A stretch of 64,000 nucleotides of DNA. Source: Desertimonas sp963772825 (GTDB lineage: Bacteria > Actinomycetota > Acidimicrobiia > Acidimicrobiales > Ilumatobacteraceae). The position numbers and the translations under genes were made by a program. Under the pieces are notes generated by a model, which did no database searches, had not been told where the DNA came from, and saw only the letters and a program-made list of their open reading frames with translations. Of the stretch, positions 44,499 to 52,461 are shown piece after piece. Location: assembly GCA_963772825.1 (NCBI GenBank), contig CAVYYX010000022.1, positions 186,001-250,000 of the forward strand, given 5' to 3'. Position 1 is the stretch's first letter, and each line of letters opens with the position of its first letter.

Positions 44499-45620
44499 AT
44501 GAATCGTTGGGCGTGGGCGGAGGTCGATCTCGACGCCATCGCCGACAACGTCGGCCAGCTGCGAACCGTTACCGAACCCGCCGAGGTGTGGGCGGTGGTC
44601 AAGGCCGATGGCTACGGCCACGGCGCGGTCGAGGTCGGTCGTGCTGCGCTCACCGCCGGCGCTGCTGGCCTGTGCGTCGCCCTGGTCAGCGAAGGCGTGA
44701 GCCTCCGCAACGCCGGGATCGACGCCCCGATCCTCGTGCTCAGCGAGCAACCGCCCGCGAGCCTCGCCGACCTCGTGGCCCACGACCTCATCGCCACGGT
44801 CTCGACCGAGGACGGCATCGACCGCCTCGCCGCCGCCGTTGGCGACAGTAGGTCGGTCGCTCAGCGGGTCCATCTCAAGGTCGACACTGGGATGCATCGG
44901 GTCGGCGCGCGGCCGGAAGACGCCCAAGCGCTCGCCGGCCGCATCGCCGCCCACGCCCCGACCTTGGGTCTCGACGGCGTCTTCACTCATTTGGCGGTCG
45001 CCGACGAACCGGACAACCCGTACACGGACGCCCAGCTTCGGCGCTTCGACGCCGTCCTGGCGGAGCTGTCGAATGTCGACGACGTGGCGGTCCATACGGC
45101 CAACTCGGCCGCCGCCCTGACCCGCCCGGACGCCCGCCGGTCGTTGGTCCGCATCGGCATCGCGATGTATGGCATCTCCCCGGGCGCCGCTCTCGACGAG
45201 TTGGCAGCGGCGCTGCGCCCGGCACTCTCGCTGAAGGCGCGGATCTCCTTCGTCAAGCGGCTGACCGCGGGCGACCGACTGTCGTACGGGCTGCGGCATA
45301 CCCTCGCCGGCGCGGCGAACGTCGCCACGGTGCCGATCGGCTACGCCGACGGTGTCCGACGCAACCTCTCCGGCACCGGAGCCACGGTGCTCGTCGGCGG
45401 CAGGCGCCGGCAGATCATCGGCACGATCACGATGGATCAGCTGATGGTCGACTGCGGCGACGACCCGGTGGCGGTCGGCGACGAGGTTGTCCTGCTCGGT
45501 CGGCAGGGCGACTCCGAGATTCGCGCCGAGGAGTGGGCGAGCACGCTGGGCACGATCGGCTACGAGGTGGTCTGCGGCATCGGCCCCCGAGTCCCTCGCC
45601 GTTACGTGTCCGGGGAGTGA
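44499..45620 (+). CDS. alr: Alanine racemase
   Basis: PLP enzyme supplying D-Ala for peptidoglycan. 373 residues. The PLP Lys is in VWAVVKADGYGHGA; HLKVDTGMHRVG, the RIGIAMYG region and VGTITMDQ-type loop (IGTITMDQLMVDCG) are present. ATG 44499 begins MNRWAWAEVDLDAIADNV. Start codon and ribosome-binding site come from the end of a dispersed element. Confidence 0.96.
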   Translation: MNRWAWAEVDLDAIADNVGQLRTVTEPAEVWAVVKADGYGHGAVEVGRAALTAGAAGLCVALVSEGVSLRNAGIDAPILVLSEQPPASLADLVAHDLIATVSTEDGIDRLAAAVGDSRSVAQRVHLKVDTGMHRVGARPEDAQALAGRIAAHAPTLGLDGVFTHLAVADEPDNPYTDAQLRRFDAVLAELSNVDDVAVHTANSAAALTRPDARRSLVRIGIAMYGISPGAALDELAAALRPALSLKARISFVKRLTAGDRLSYGLRHTLAGAANVATVPIGYADGVRRNLSGTGATVLVGGRRRQIIGTITMDQLMVDCGDDPVAVGDEVVLLGRQGDSEIRAEEWASTLGTIGYEVVCGIGPRVPRRYVSGE

Positions 45621-45644
45621 TCGCCCCTAGCATCGAGTGCTCCG

Positions 45645-46175
45645 ATGAGCCCCACCGTTTCCATCGTCGCGCCGTCGCTCGCCGCCACCCACGCGGTGGC
45701 GTCGACGATCGCGGCCTGTAGCCGGGTGGGTGACATCATCGTCCTCGCGGGCGAGATGGGCGCCGGCAAGACGGCCTTCGCCCAGGGCTTTGGCCGGGCG
45801 CTGGGGGTCGTCGAGCCGATCACCTCGCCGACGTTCACCCTCGTGCAGACGTACGCCACGCCACGAGGCCTCTTCCATCACGCCGACGTGTACCGCCTCG
45901 AGCAGCTCCACGAAGTCGCCGACCTCGCCCTCGGCGAGCTCGCCGAGTTCCGCGGGATCGTGGTGGTCGAGTGGGGGGATGTCGTCTCGGCGGTGCTCGG
46001 TGAGCATCTCGAGGTGCGTCTCGGTCTCGCCGCCGAGCCGCCCGACGACGATCAGCCGCTGCTCGACCACGCCAGGCGGATCACGATCACCCCGTCGGGG
46101 CGGACGTGGGCGGAACGCTGGCAGCTCCTCACGGCGCAGCTCGACGCCCTCGATCTCGGCACGGCCGCCTGCTGA
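45645..46175 (+). CDS. tsaE: tRNA t6A biosynthesis ATPase TsaE
   Basis: ATPase that drives the TsaBD complex making t6A37. 176 residues. P-loop GEMGAGKTAFAQGFGRALG, then SPTFTLVQTYATPRG, HHADVYRLEQ and VVVEWGD. The C-terminal 40 residues are variable. First of tsaE-tsaB-rimI-tsaD. Confidence 0.95.
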   Translation: MSPTVSIVAPSLAATHAVASTIAACSRVGDIIVLAGEMGAGKTAFAQGFGRALGVVEPITSPTFTLVQTYATPRGLFHHADVYRLEQLHEVADLALGELAEFRGIVVVEWGDVVSAVLGEHLEVRLGLAAEPPDDDQPLLDHARRITITPSGRTWAERWQLLTAQLDALDLGTAAC

Positions 46176-46185
46176 TGGTGACGCC

Positions 46186-46899
46186 ATGCTGATCCTCGGC
46201 ATCGAGACGGCCACCCCGCAGGTCAGCGTCGCGATCGGCGGCCACGAAGGGGTGATCGCGTTGTTCGAGGTCGCCCGCGGACGACGGCACGCCGAGACCC
46301 TCGTTCCGGCGATCAAGTTCTGCTGCGAACAGGCCGACGTGTCGCTGGACGAGATCGGGCTCGTCGCCGTCGACGTCGGCCCTGGACTGTTCACGGGGAT
46401 GCGCGTCGGGCTGGCCACCGGCAAGGCGTTGGCCCAGGCGTTGCGGGTGCCGATGATCGGGATCTCGTCGCTGGATCTGCTGGCGTTCCCGCACCGCCAG
46501 TCCGACCGTGTGGTCGTGCCCGTCATCGACGCCCGCAAGGGTGAGGTGTTCTACGCGATGTATCGGGCGGTCCCCGGTGGCGTGCAGCAGGTTGTCGGCC
46601 CGCGGGTCGCCGCCGTCGACGAGTTGGTCGCCGACCTCGTCGCCCGCAGTCAGGACACGCTGTGCGTCGGAGACGGCGCGCTGCGCTACCGCCGGGAGAT
46701 CTGTGCCGGGTTCCACTGCGAGTTCGTCGACGAGGCGTACCCCAGCGCCGGACCGCTCGTCCAACTCGCGCACGCCAGGGCGCTGCGCGAGGAGTGGGAG
46801 CAGCCGGGCGACATCCATGCCCTCTACCTCCGGCCTCCAGACGCCGAGATCAACTGGGCAACGCGGGCTGCCGCAGGACCCGGCGGAGCCAAACCGTGA
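46186..46899 (+). CDS. tsaB: tRNA t6A biosynthesis protein TsaB
   Basis: Scaffold partner of TsaD. 237 residues. ASKHA-fold start LILGIETATPQVSVAI, then VDVGPGLFTGMRVGLATGKALAQAL and VPVIDARKGEVFYAMYR. It lacks the HxxxH metal site of TsaD, as expected. ATG 46186; overlaps rimI by four bases. Confidence 0.95.
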   Translation: MLILGIETATPQVSVAIGGHEGVIALFEVARGRRHAETLVPAIKFCCEQADVSLDEIGLVAVDVGPGLFTGMRVGLATGKALAQALRVPMIGISSLDLLAFPHRQSDRVVVPVIDARKGEVFYAMYRAVPGGVQQVVGPRVAAVDELVADLVARSQDTLCVGDGALRYRREICAGFHCEFVDEAYPSAGPLVQLAHARALREEWEQPGDIHALYLRPPDAEINWATRAAAGPGGAKP

Positions 46900-47453
46900 G
46901 CATCCTCGATCGGATGCTCGACCGCGCCGTGAGTCGCTCTGTGGTGATCGAGCCGATGCGGATCAGGCACGTCGCCCAGATCATGGACATCGAACGCAAC
47001 GCCTACCCGCGGCCATGGAGCGCCAACGTGTTCCACGACGAGCTGCGCGAAGCGCGCAACGGCCGGCGTCACTACGTCATCGCCAAGCGTGGTCGTACCG
47101 TGATCGGCTACGGCGGGATCATGTTCGTCCCGAGAGGAGGGTCGACTGACGGAGGCGACGCCGAAGCGCATATCACCAACATCGCCGTGCACCCTGACGA
47201 GCGTCGCAGTGGCGTGGCGACGCGGCTGCTCGGCACGCTGGCCGGCGAGGCGATCCGACGAGGATGCGCAGCATGGACGTTGGAGGTCCGGGCGACGAGT
47301 CGTGGTGCTCAGGAGCTCTACCGGCGCTTCGGCTTCGTGCCCGCCGGCGTGCGCAAGAAGTACTACGAGAACGACATCGACGCCATCGTGATGTGGTGCC
47401 ACGACATCCAAGGGCTCGACTACGCCCGCCGGCTGGAGAGCCTTCAGCCGTGA
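46896..47453 (+). CDS. rimI: Ribosomal protein S18-alanine N-acetyltransferase
   Basis: A GNAT acetyltransferase, 185 residues. ERNAYPRPWSANVFHDEL (substrate side), then NIAVHPDERRSGVATRLL (acetyl-CoA loop) and LEVRATSRGAQELYRRFGF. About 30 extra residues precede the GNAT core. GTG start overlapping tsaB; the stop overlaps the tsaD GTG. Confidence 0.92.
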   Translation: MSILDRMLDRAVSRSVVIEPMRIRHVAQIMDIERNAYPRPWSANVFHDELREARNGRRHYVIAKRGRTVIGYGGIMFVPRGGSTDGGDAEAHITNIAVHPDERRSGVATRLLGTLAGEAIRRGCAAWTLEVRATSRGAQELYRRFGFVPAGVRKKYYENDIDAIVMWCHDIQGLDYARRLESLQP

Positions 47454-48473
47454 GTTTCCCCGATCGACACACCTTGGTGCTTGGCATCGAGACGAGTTGC
47501 GACGAGACGGCCGCAGCGCTCGTGCTCGGCGGCAACGACATCGCCTCCAGCGTGGTCAGCTCGCAGATCGACCTGCACGCGGCGTTCGGTGGCGTCGTGC
47601 CCGAGATCGCCAGCCGGGCGCACCTCGATCTGCTCAACCCGGTGATCGCCAGAGCCATTGTCGAGGCGGGCGTCGACGAGGCACGCATCGACGCCGTGGC
47701 GTGCACGGTCGGGCCCGGCCTGATCGGCGCCCTGCTCGTCGGTGTGTCGGCGGCCAAGGCGCTGGCGCTGGCGTGGGACGTTCCGTTCGTCGGCGTCAAC
47801 CACCTCGAGGCGCACCTCTACGCGGCGTTGCTCGAGGACCCGTCGACGGAGCTGCCGATCGTCGTGCTGCTGGTGTCGGGAGGGCACACGATGCTCGTCG
47901 AGATGACGGCGCCCGGTGAGTACCGACTGCTCGGCCAGACGATCGACGACGCGGCCGGCGAGGCGTTCGACAAGGTCGCCCGGTTCCTCGGGCTGGGCTA
48001 TCCGGGTGGTCCGGCGATCGAGGCGATCGCCCGGCAGGGTGACCCGACCGCCATCGCCTTCCCGCGGGCGATGCGCGACGCCGAGGGGGACGGGCGCCTC
48101 GACTTCAGCTTCTCCGGGCTCAAGACGGCCGTGATGTACTACGTCCGCAAGCATCCCGATGCCGACACGGCCGACCTCGCCGCCTCCTTTCAGGAGGCCG
48201 TGGTCGACGTGCTCGTTCACAAGGCGCGGCTCGCCGCCCGGGATGTCGGGGCGCGAGGCATCGCCCTCGGGGGAGGTGTCGCCGCCAACGGCCGCCTGCG
48301 CGAGGCGATGCTCGACGCCTGTGCCGCCGACGGTATTCGCGGCTACGTCCCGAGCCCGGCGATGTGCACCGACAACGCGGCGATGATTGCCGCTGCTGGA
48401 TGGCACCGCCTGCGCCTCGACGGCCCGACGCCTCTCGACGCCGGGGCCGATCCCCAACCTCAAACTCGCCTGA
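47450..48473 (+). CDS. tsaD: tRNA N6-threonylcarbamoyladenosine transferase TsaD (one-base frame break at the end)
   Basis: Transfers threonylcarbamoyl to A37. GTG 47450 gives LVLGIETSCDETAAAL. Metal site HLEAHLYAALLEDP and SGGHTMLVEM; then IDDAAGEAFDKVARFLGLGYPGGP and ALGGGVAANGRLRE. As sequenced, the frame runs on through GADPQPQTRLRL into the dus gene. Removing one C from CCCC (48452-48455) gives the standard end GADPNLKLA and TGA at 48471. An ordinary separate TsaD is therefore more likely than a fusion. Confidence 0.93.
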
Positions 48474-48483
48474 GGCTTTCGTT

Positions 48484-48554
48484 CTGGGCGGCCTCCGGTC
48501 CAATCACAGATCTGGGCGGCATCGGGTCCGCTTCTCCGGCGTTCGGCCGCCCAG
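48484..48554 (+). repeat. 71-bp three-armed dispersed element, copy 2
   Basis: CTGGGCGGCC and GGCCGCCCAG ends, with an internal CTGGGCGGC direct repeat. The length is identical to copy 1 at 10746, and the element begins 10 bp after the corrected tsaD stop. Translated in the uncorrected frame it forms the false TsaD-Dus linker. Confidence 0.8.
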
Positions 48555-48583
48555 ATCGACCGGTCTCGGTAGCGTCGACGGCA

Positions 48584-49708
48584 ATGGAGGTCAGGCTCGG
48601 ATCGTTCACGCCGGCGGCGCCGGTCGTCCTGGCGCCGATGGCCGGCGTCACCAATGCCCCCTTCCGCGCCCTGTGCCGGCACTTCGGACCAGGACTCGTC
48701 TACGTCAACGAGATGGTGATGGCCACCGCCCTCGTCCACGGGAACGCCAAGACCGCCCAGATGGTGACGTTCGGCCCCGACGAGCAGCCGCGCAGCCTGC
48801 AGCTCTACGGGTCCGACCCGGAGATGATGTCGCTGGCAGTCGGCAAGCTGTGCGACAGCGGGCTCGTCGACCACGTCGACCTCAACTTCGGTTGTCCGGC
48901 AGCAAAGGTGACCCGCCGTGGCGGGGGAGCGGCGGTGCCGGCCAAGCCGGCGCTGCTGCGGGCGATCGTGCGGGCGGCGGTCACCGCCGCCGCCCCCTAC
49001 GACGTTCCCGTCACCGCCAAGTTCCGCATGGGGCTGCACGACGACCTGCTGACCCATCTGGGCGCCGGGTCGGTGTGCGAGGACGAGGGTGTTGCGTACA
49101 TCGCGATGCACGCCCGCACCGCCCAGCAGCACTACGCCGGCGACGCCCGCTGGGAGGCCATCGGCGAGCTGAAGGCCCACGTCACCACGATCCCGGTGCT
49201 CGGCAACGGCGACATCTGGGTCGCCGCCGACGCCCTGGCGATGATGGCTGCGACGGGCTGCGACGGTGTGGTGGTCGGCCGCGGGTGTCTCGGTCGGCCG
49301 TGGCTGTTCGGCGACCTGCTCGCTGTGTTCGCCGGTCGCCCGGCTCCGCCACCTCCGACGCTCGGCGACGTCATCGACGTGATGGCCGCTCATGCCATCG
49401 ATCTCGTCGAGCACCTCGGCTCCGAGAACAACGCGATGCGCGATTTCCGCAAGCACACGGCGTGGTACCTCACCGGCTACCCGGTGGGTCCGGAGGCCCG
49501 CCGCCGCCTGGCGATGGTGTCGTCGCTCGTCGAGCTCGACGACCTGCTCGCTGCGCTCGACCGTGACCTCGTTGTCGTCGCCGGCGGGGAGACGATCCGC
49601 CGCGGTCACACGAACGGCCCGATCCGGGTCGCCTTGCCGGACGGCTTCTTCGACGACGAGCTCGCCGTGCCCGACGACGCCGACGTGCTCACCCTGTCCG
49701 GCGGCTGA
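48584..49708 (+). CDS. dusB: tRNA-dihydrouridine synthase (DusB type)
   Basis: FMN enzyme reducing uridines in tRNA. 374 residues. LAPMAGVTNAPFRALC, VNEMVMATALVHGN, the catalytic Cys in NFGCPAAKVTRRGGGAA, then MHARTAQQHYAG, VLGNGDIW and GCDGVVVGRGCLGRPWLF. The C-terminal helical tRNA-binding part is present. I chose ATG 48584, just upstream of the conserved start. Confidence 0.94.
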   Translation: MEVRLGSFTPAAPVVLAPMAGVTNAPFRALCRHFGPGLVYVNEMVMATALVHGNAKTAQMVTFGPDEQPRSLQLYGSDPEMMSLAVGKLCDSGLVDHVDLNFGCPAAKVTRRGGGAAVPAKPALLRAIVRAAVTAAAPYDVPVTAKFRMGLHDDLLTHLGAGSVCEDEGVAYIAMHARTAQQHYAGDARWEAIGELKAHVTTIPVLGNGDIWVAADALAMMAATGCDGVVVGRGCLGRPWLFGDLLAVFAGRPAPPPPTLGDVIDVMAAHAIDLVEHLGSENNAMRDFRKHTAWYLTGYPVGPEARRRLAMVSSLVELDDLLAALDRDLVVVAGGETIRRGHTNGPIRVALPDGFFDDELAVPDDADVLTLSGG

Positions 49709-49715
49709 CGATCTC

Positions 49716-49798
49716 CCATCGGAGGTTTGCTGCCATCGGAGTGTCAGCGGTCGACACGTCCCGCACGAAACACTCCGATGCACGAAACACTCCAATGG
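49716..49798. repeat. 83-bp multi-arm palindromic element
   Basis: CCATCGGAG occurs at 49716 and again as CCATCGGAGTGT at 49733. ACGAAACACTCCGATG (49765-49780) and ACGAAACACTCCAATGG (49782-49798) are the complementary arms. Two direct and two inverted copies fold into a branched structure. Lies between converging dusB and phnE; only one copy in this window. Confidence 0.65.
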
Positions 49799-49804
49799 AG
49801 AATG

Positions 49805-50689
49805 TCAGAGGATCAGTTCGGCTTCGGTGGCGGGGTCGTCCGGGGAGACGACGGTGCCGGATGGCCCGGCGAGGATGCGGCGGCGCACGGCGCCGGACAC
49901 GGTGTCGATGAGGATCGTCGTCACGACGACGACGATCAGCGCCATCCCGGCGAGGCCCCACTCCTTGAAGCGCAGGCTGTCGTTGAGGATCTGGCCGATG
50001 CCGCCGATACCGAGGACGCCGAGCACCGACGACACGCGGATGTTGATCTCGAAGCGGTAGAGCACGAAGGACGCGACCTCCGGCATCGTCTGGGGGATCA
50101 CGGCCCACCGCAGCCGCTGCAGCTGTGTCGCGCCGACCGAGTCGGCCGCCTCGATCGGCCCGCGGTCGACACCCTCGACGATCTCCGAGATCAGCTTCCC
50201 GAGCGTGCCGACCGAGCCGATGGCGATCGCCATGATCCCCGCAGTCGGGGTCAGGCCGAGCACGGGGATCAGGGCGAGGACGAGGATCAGCTCCGGGACG
50301 GCTCGCAGGATGTTGAACAGCTGGCGAACGAGGAACGAGAACCAGCGCGGCACGAGGTTCTCGGCTGCCAAGAACCCCAGCGGCACGGCGAACACGGCGG
50401 CGATCAGGGTGCCCAGCCACGCCATCGCGATCGAGTCCCACATCGCTCGCAGGCAACGACCGAGGTCTGACGCCTGAAGCTGGGTGAACATCAGCTCGAA
50501 GATGCGGTAGAGGTCCGCCGGCGCTTCGAGCAGCCGGCTCCACTTGATGTCGAGGCCGAGGATCGACCACAGGACGAGAGCCGCCCACACACCGAGTGTC
50601 ACCCACTTGGCGACGTTGAACGGCCGAGTGGGACGACGTGCTCCGGCCGATGTCCCCGACGCCTGCGGTGATGTCAGCTGCGCCGTCAC
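49805..50689 (-). CDS. phnE: Phosphonate-type ABC transporter permease 2
   Basis: 294 residues with about six helices. The conserved cytoplasmic loop is GPIEAADSVGATQLQRLRWAVIPQ. NILRAVPELILVLALIPVLGL and SSVLGVLGIGGIGQILNDSL are PhnE-type. Its start overlaps the stop of permease 1; an 85-residue N-terminal part precedes the transport domain. Confidence 0.9.
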   Translation of the reverse strand: MTAQLTSPQASGTSAGARRPTRPFNVAKWVTLGVWAALVLWSILGLDIKWSRLLEAPADLYRIFELMFTQLQASDLGRCLRAMWDSIAMAWLGTLIAAVFAVPLGFLAAENLVPRWFSFLVRQLFNILRAVPELILVLALIPVLGLTPTAGIMAIAIGSVGTLGKLISEIVEGVDRGPIEAADSVGATQLQRLRWAVIPQTMPEVASFVLYRFEINIRVSSVLGVLGIGGIGQILNDSLRFKEWGLAGMALIVVVVTTILIDTVSGAVRRRILAGPSGTVVSPDDPATEAELIL

Positions 50690-51501
50690 ACGAGCCGCCT
50701 ACGCAACAGGGTCGAGATGCGGTCGACGATGAACACGACGATGACGAACATCACGACGATGCCCCACACCGCTTCCCAGTTGTTCTGCGACTTGAAGAAC
50801 TCGATGCGTTCGCCGATGCCGCCTGCGCCGACGAGGCCGATCACGCTCGACGCCCGCAGGTTGAGCTCGAACGCATACAGCGAGTACGACGCGTAGGCGG
50901 GCAGGATCTGCGGCACGACGGCCGTGCGCAGCATCTGGGTGTGCCGCGCTCCACTGGCGTTGGCCGCCTCCAGCGGGCCCGAGTCGATGCCGTCGAGCGT
51001 GTCGGCCGTGAGCTTGGTGACGACGGCGATCGAGAAGAAGAACAACGACAACAGACCGGGAAGCGCTCCGATCCCGACCGCCGACACGAACAGCAGCGCC
51101 CAGAGGATGTCCGGGAAGGCGCGGATGACGTTCGTGACGGCGCGTACGACGAAGCGCACCACGCGGTTCGGTGCGCTGAACCGCGTGGACCACAGCGCCA
51201 GAGGAAGCGCTACGACGACCCCGGCCGACGTGCCGAGGATGGCGAAGCGCAGCGTCTCCACGAACGCCGCCCGGGTGCGGGCCGAGAACACTTGGTCCCA
51301 GTCGGTGTTCGGGATCGCCGAGATCACTGGGTTCTCGTTGCCGAATTGCTCGATGACCCCGCGCAGCGAAAAGCCGGTGCCGTACTCCCAGTCCCACACG
51401 GTCAACAGCGTGAGGACGACGACGGCGAGCCCGACACCGATGCCGAACAGACTCGGACGTGGCTTGCGCGGACGGGTCCGGCCAGCCTCCACCACGGTCA
51501 C
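50686..51501 (-). CDS. phnE: Phosphonate-type ABC transporter permease 1
   Basis: 271 residues. Loop GPLEAANASGARHTQMLRTAVVPQ; NVIRAFPDILWALLFVSAVGIG and SSVIGLVGAGGIGERIEFF follow the PhnE pattern. Paralogous to permease 2; the pair presumably forms a heterodimer. ATGA-type overlaps on both sides. Confidence 0.9.
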   Translation of the reverse strand: MTVVEAGRTRPRKPRPSLFGIGVGLAVVVLTLLTVWDWEYGTGFSLRGVIEQFGNENPVISAIPNTDWDQVFSARTRAAFVETLRFAILGTSAGVVVALPLALWSTRFSAPNRVVRFVVRAVTNVIRAFPDILWALLFVSAVGIGALPGLLSLFFFSIAVVTKLTADTLDGIDSGPLEAANASGARHTQMLRTAVVPQILPAYASYSLYAFELNLRASSVIGLVGAGGIGERIEFFKSQNNWEAVWGIVVMFVIVVFIVDRISTLLRRRLV

Positions 51502-52277
51502 AGCGCAGCGGCCTCCTTGTCCATCGTGTCGTCCGCCGTCAGGCTGCGGCCGTAGATCGTCTCGAAGACGGTGGCGTCCGCCTCGCTGCCTGGGCCGTCG
51601 AACACGACGGTGCCGGCGCGCAACCCGATGATCCGGTCGGCGTAAGCGGTGGCAAGGTCGAGGAAGTGCAGATTGACGATCGTCGTGATGCCGAGCTCGC
51701 GGTTGATCCGCTGCAGGTCGCGCATCACGACGTGGCTCGTCGGCGGGTCGAGCGACGCCACCGGCTCGTCGGCGAGGATCACCTGCGGTTGCTGGGCGAG
51801 TGCCCTGGCGATACCGACTCGCTGGCGTTGCCCGCCGGAAAGGTTGGACGCACGCACGTAGGCCTTCTCGACGATCTCGACGCGCTCCAGCGATCGCATG
51901 GCGATCTCGACGTCGTCGGCGGGATAGAGGCCGAACAACGTGCGCAAGGTCGACACCCGGTGCAGCCGGCCCATCAGCACGTTGTTCAGCACGGTCGTGC
52001 GATTGACGAGGTTGAACGACTGGAAGATCATCCCGACGTCGGCGCGCAGGTTGCGCATCTGGCGGCGGGACAGTCCGGTGACGTCGACGCCGTTGACCTC
52101 GAGGTGCCCGGACGTCAGCGGCACCAGGCCGTTGATCGCCCGCACGAGCGTCGACTTGCCCGCTCCGGACAGCCCGACGACGACGACGAACTCGCCGTCG
52201 GCGATCTCCAGGTCGACGTTCCTCAGAGCGTGCACCCCGCCGTCGTAGGTGACGCTGGCTTGCTGAAACCTGATCAT
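51498..52277 (-). CDS. phnC: Phosphonate-type ABC transporter ATPase
   Basis: 259 residues. Walker A GLSGAGKST, signature LSGGQRQRVGIARAL, Walker B VILADEP, H-loop NLH. LVRAINGLVPLTSG and GMIFQSFNLVNRTTVLNNVLMGRL are diagnostic of PhnC. ATG 52277 follows GGAGGCGAC, which lies inside the direct repeat of an inserted element. Imports phosphonate, phosphate or phosphite; the substrate is not fixed by sequence. Confidence 0.93.
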   Translation of the reverse strand: MIRFQQASVTYDGGVHALRNVDLEIADGEFVVVVGLSGAGKSTLVRAINGLVPLTSGHLEVNGVDVTGLSRRQMRNLRADVGMIFQSFNLVNRTTVLNNVLMGRLHRVSTLRTLFGLYPADDVEIAMRSLERVEIVEKAYVRASNLSGGQRQRVGIARALAQQPQVILADEPVASLDPPTSHVVMRDLQRINRELGITTIVNLHFLDLATAYADRIIGLRAGTVVFDGPGSEADATVFETIYGRSLTADDTMDKEAAAL

Positions 52278-52376
52278 GTCGCCTCCTCCGCGATTGCGAG
52301 CGAGCGAGCGCTAGCGAGTGAGCGGCCGGCCACGGCCTGCGTGGCCGGGGAACGCATTGAACCGATCATGTCGCCT
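52272..52376 (-). mobile_element. Short inserted element with 13-bp direct repeats at the phnC start
   Basis: GATCATGTCGCCT occurs exactly at 52272-52284 and 52364-52376, flanking 79 bp that match the insert at 5053-5129 (shared GAGTGAGCGGCC / CCTGCGTGGCCGGGGAACGCA). Spacing between the flanks is again 92 bp. The repeat contains the phnC ATG and its AGGCGAC. The duplicate upstream ATG opens a 31-codon minus-strand ORF (52369 to 52274) whose TGA overlaps the phnC ATG. Confidence 0.75.
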
Positions 52377-52391
52377 GCCCGTAAAGTCGCC

Positions 52392-52423
52392 GGGCCGGGG
52401 CGCTCCGTGGAACACCCCGGCCC
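52392..52423 (-). terminator. GC hairpin between binding-protein gene and phnC
   Basis: GGGCCGGGG (52392-52400) and CCCCGGCCC (52415-52423) form a perfect 9-bp stem with a 14-nt loop just after the binding-protein stop on the minus strand. Placed like the hairpin after the opp binding-protein gene, it may lower expression of the downstream ABC genes. Confidence 0.6.
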
Positions 52424-52461
52424 GGGAAGGTTGTGTCGTCGCTGGAGTCGACGTCAGTCGC

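Noticed and set aside
47264..49708. A single 814-residue TsaD-dihydrouridine synthase fusion
   Set aside because: One extra C at 48452-48455 explains it; the corrected sequence has the standard TsaD end and a normal Dus start, and the linker is a dispersed element.
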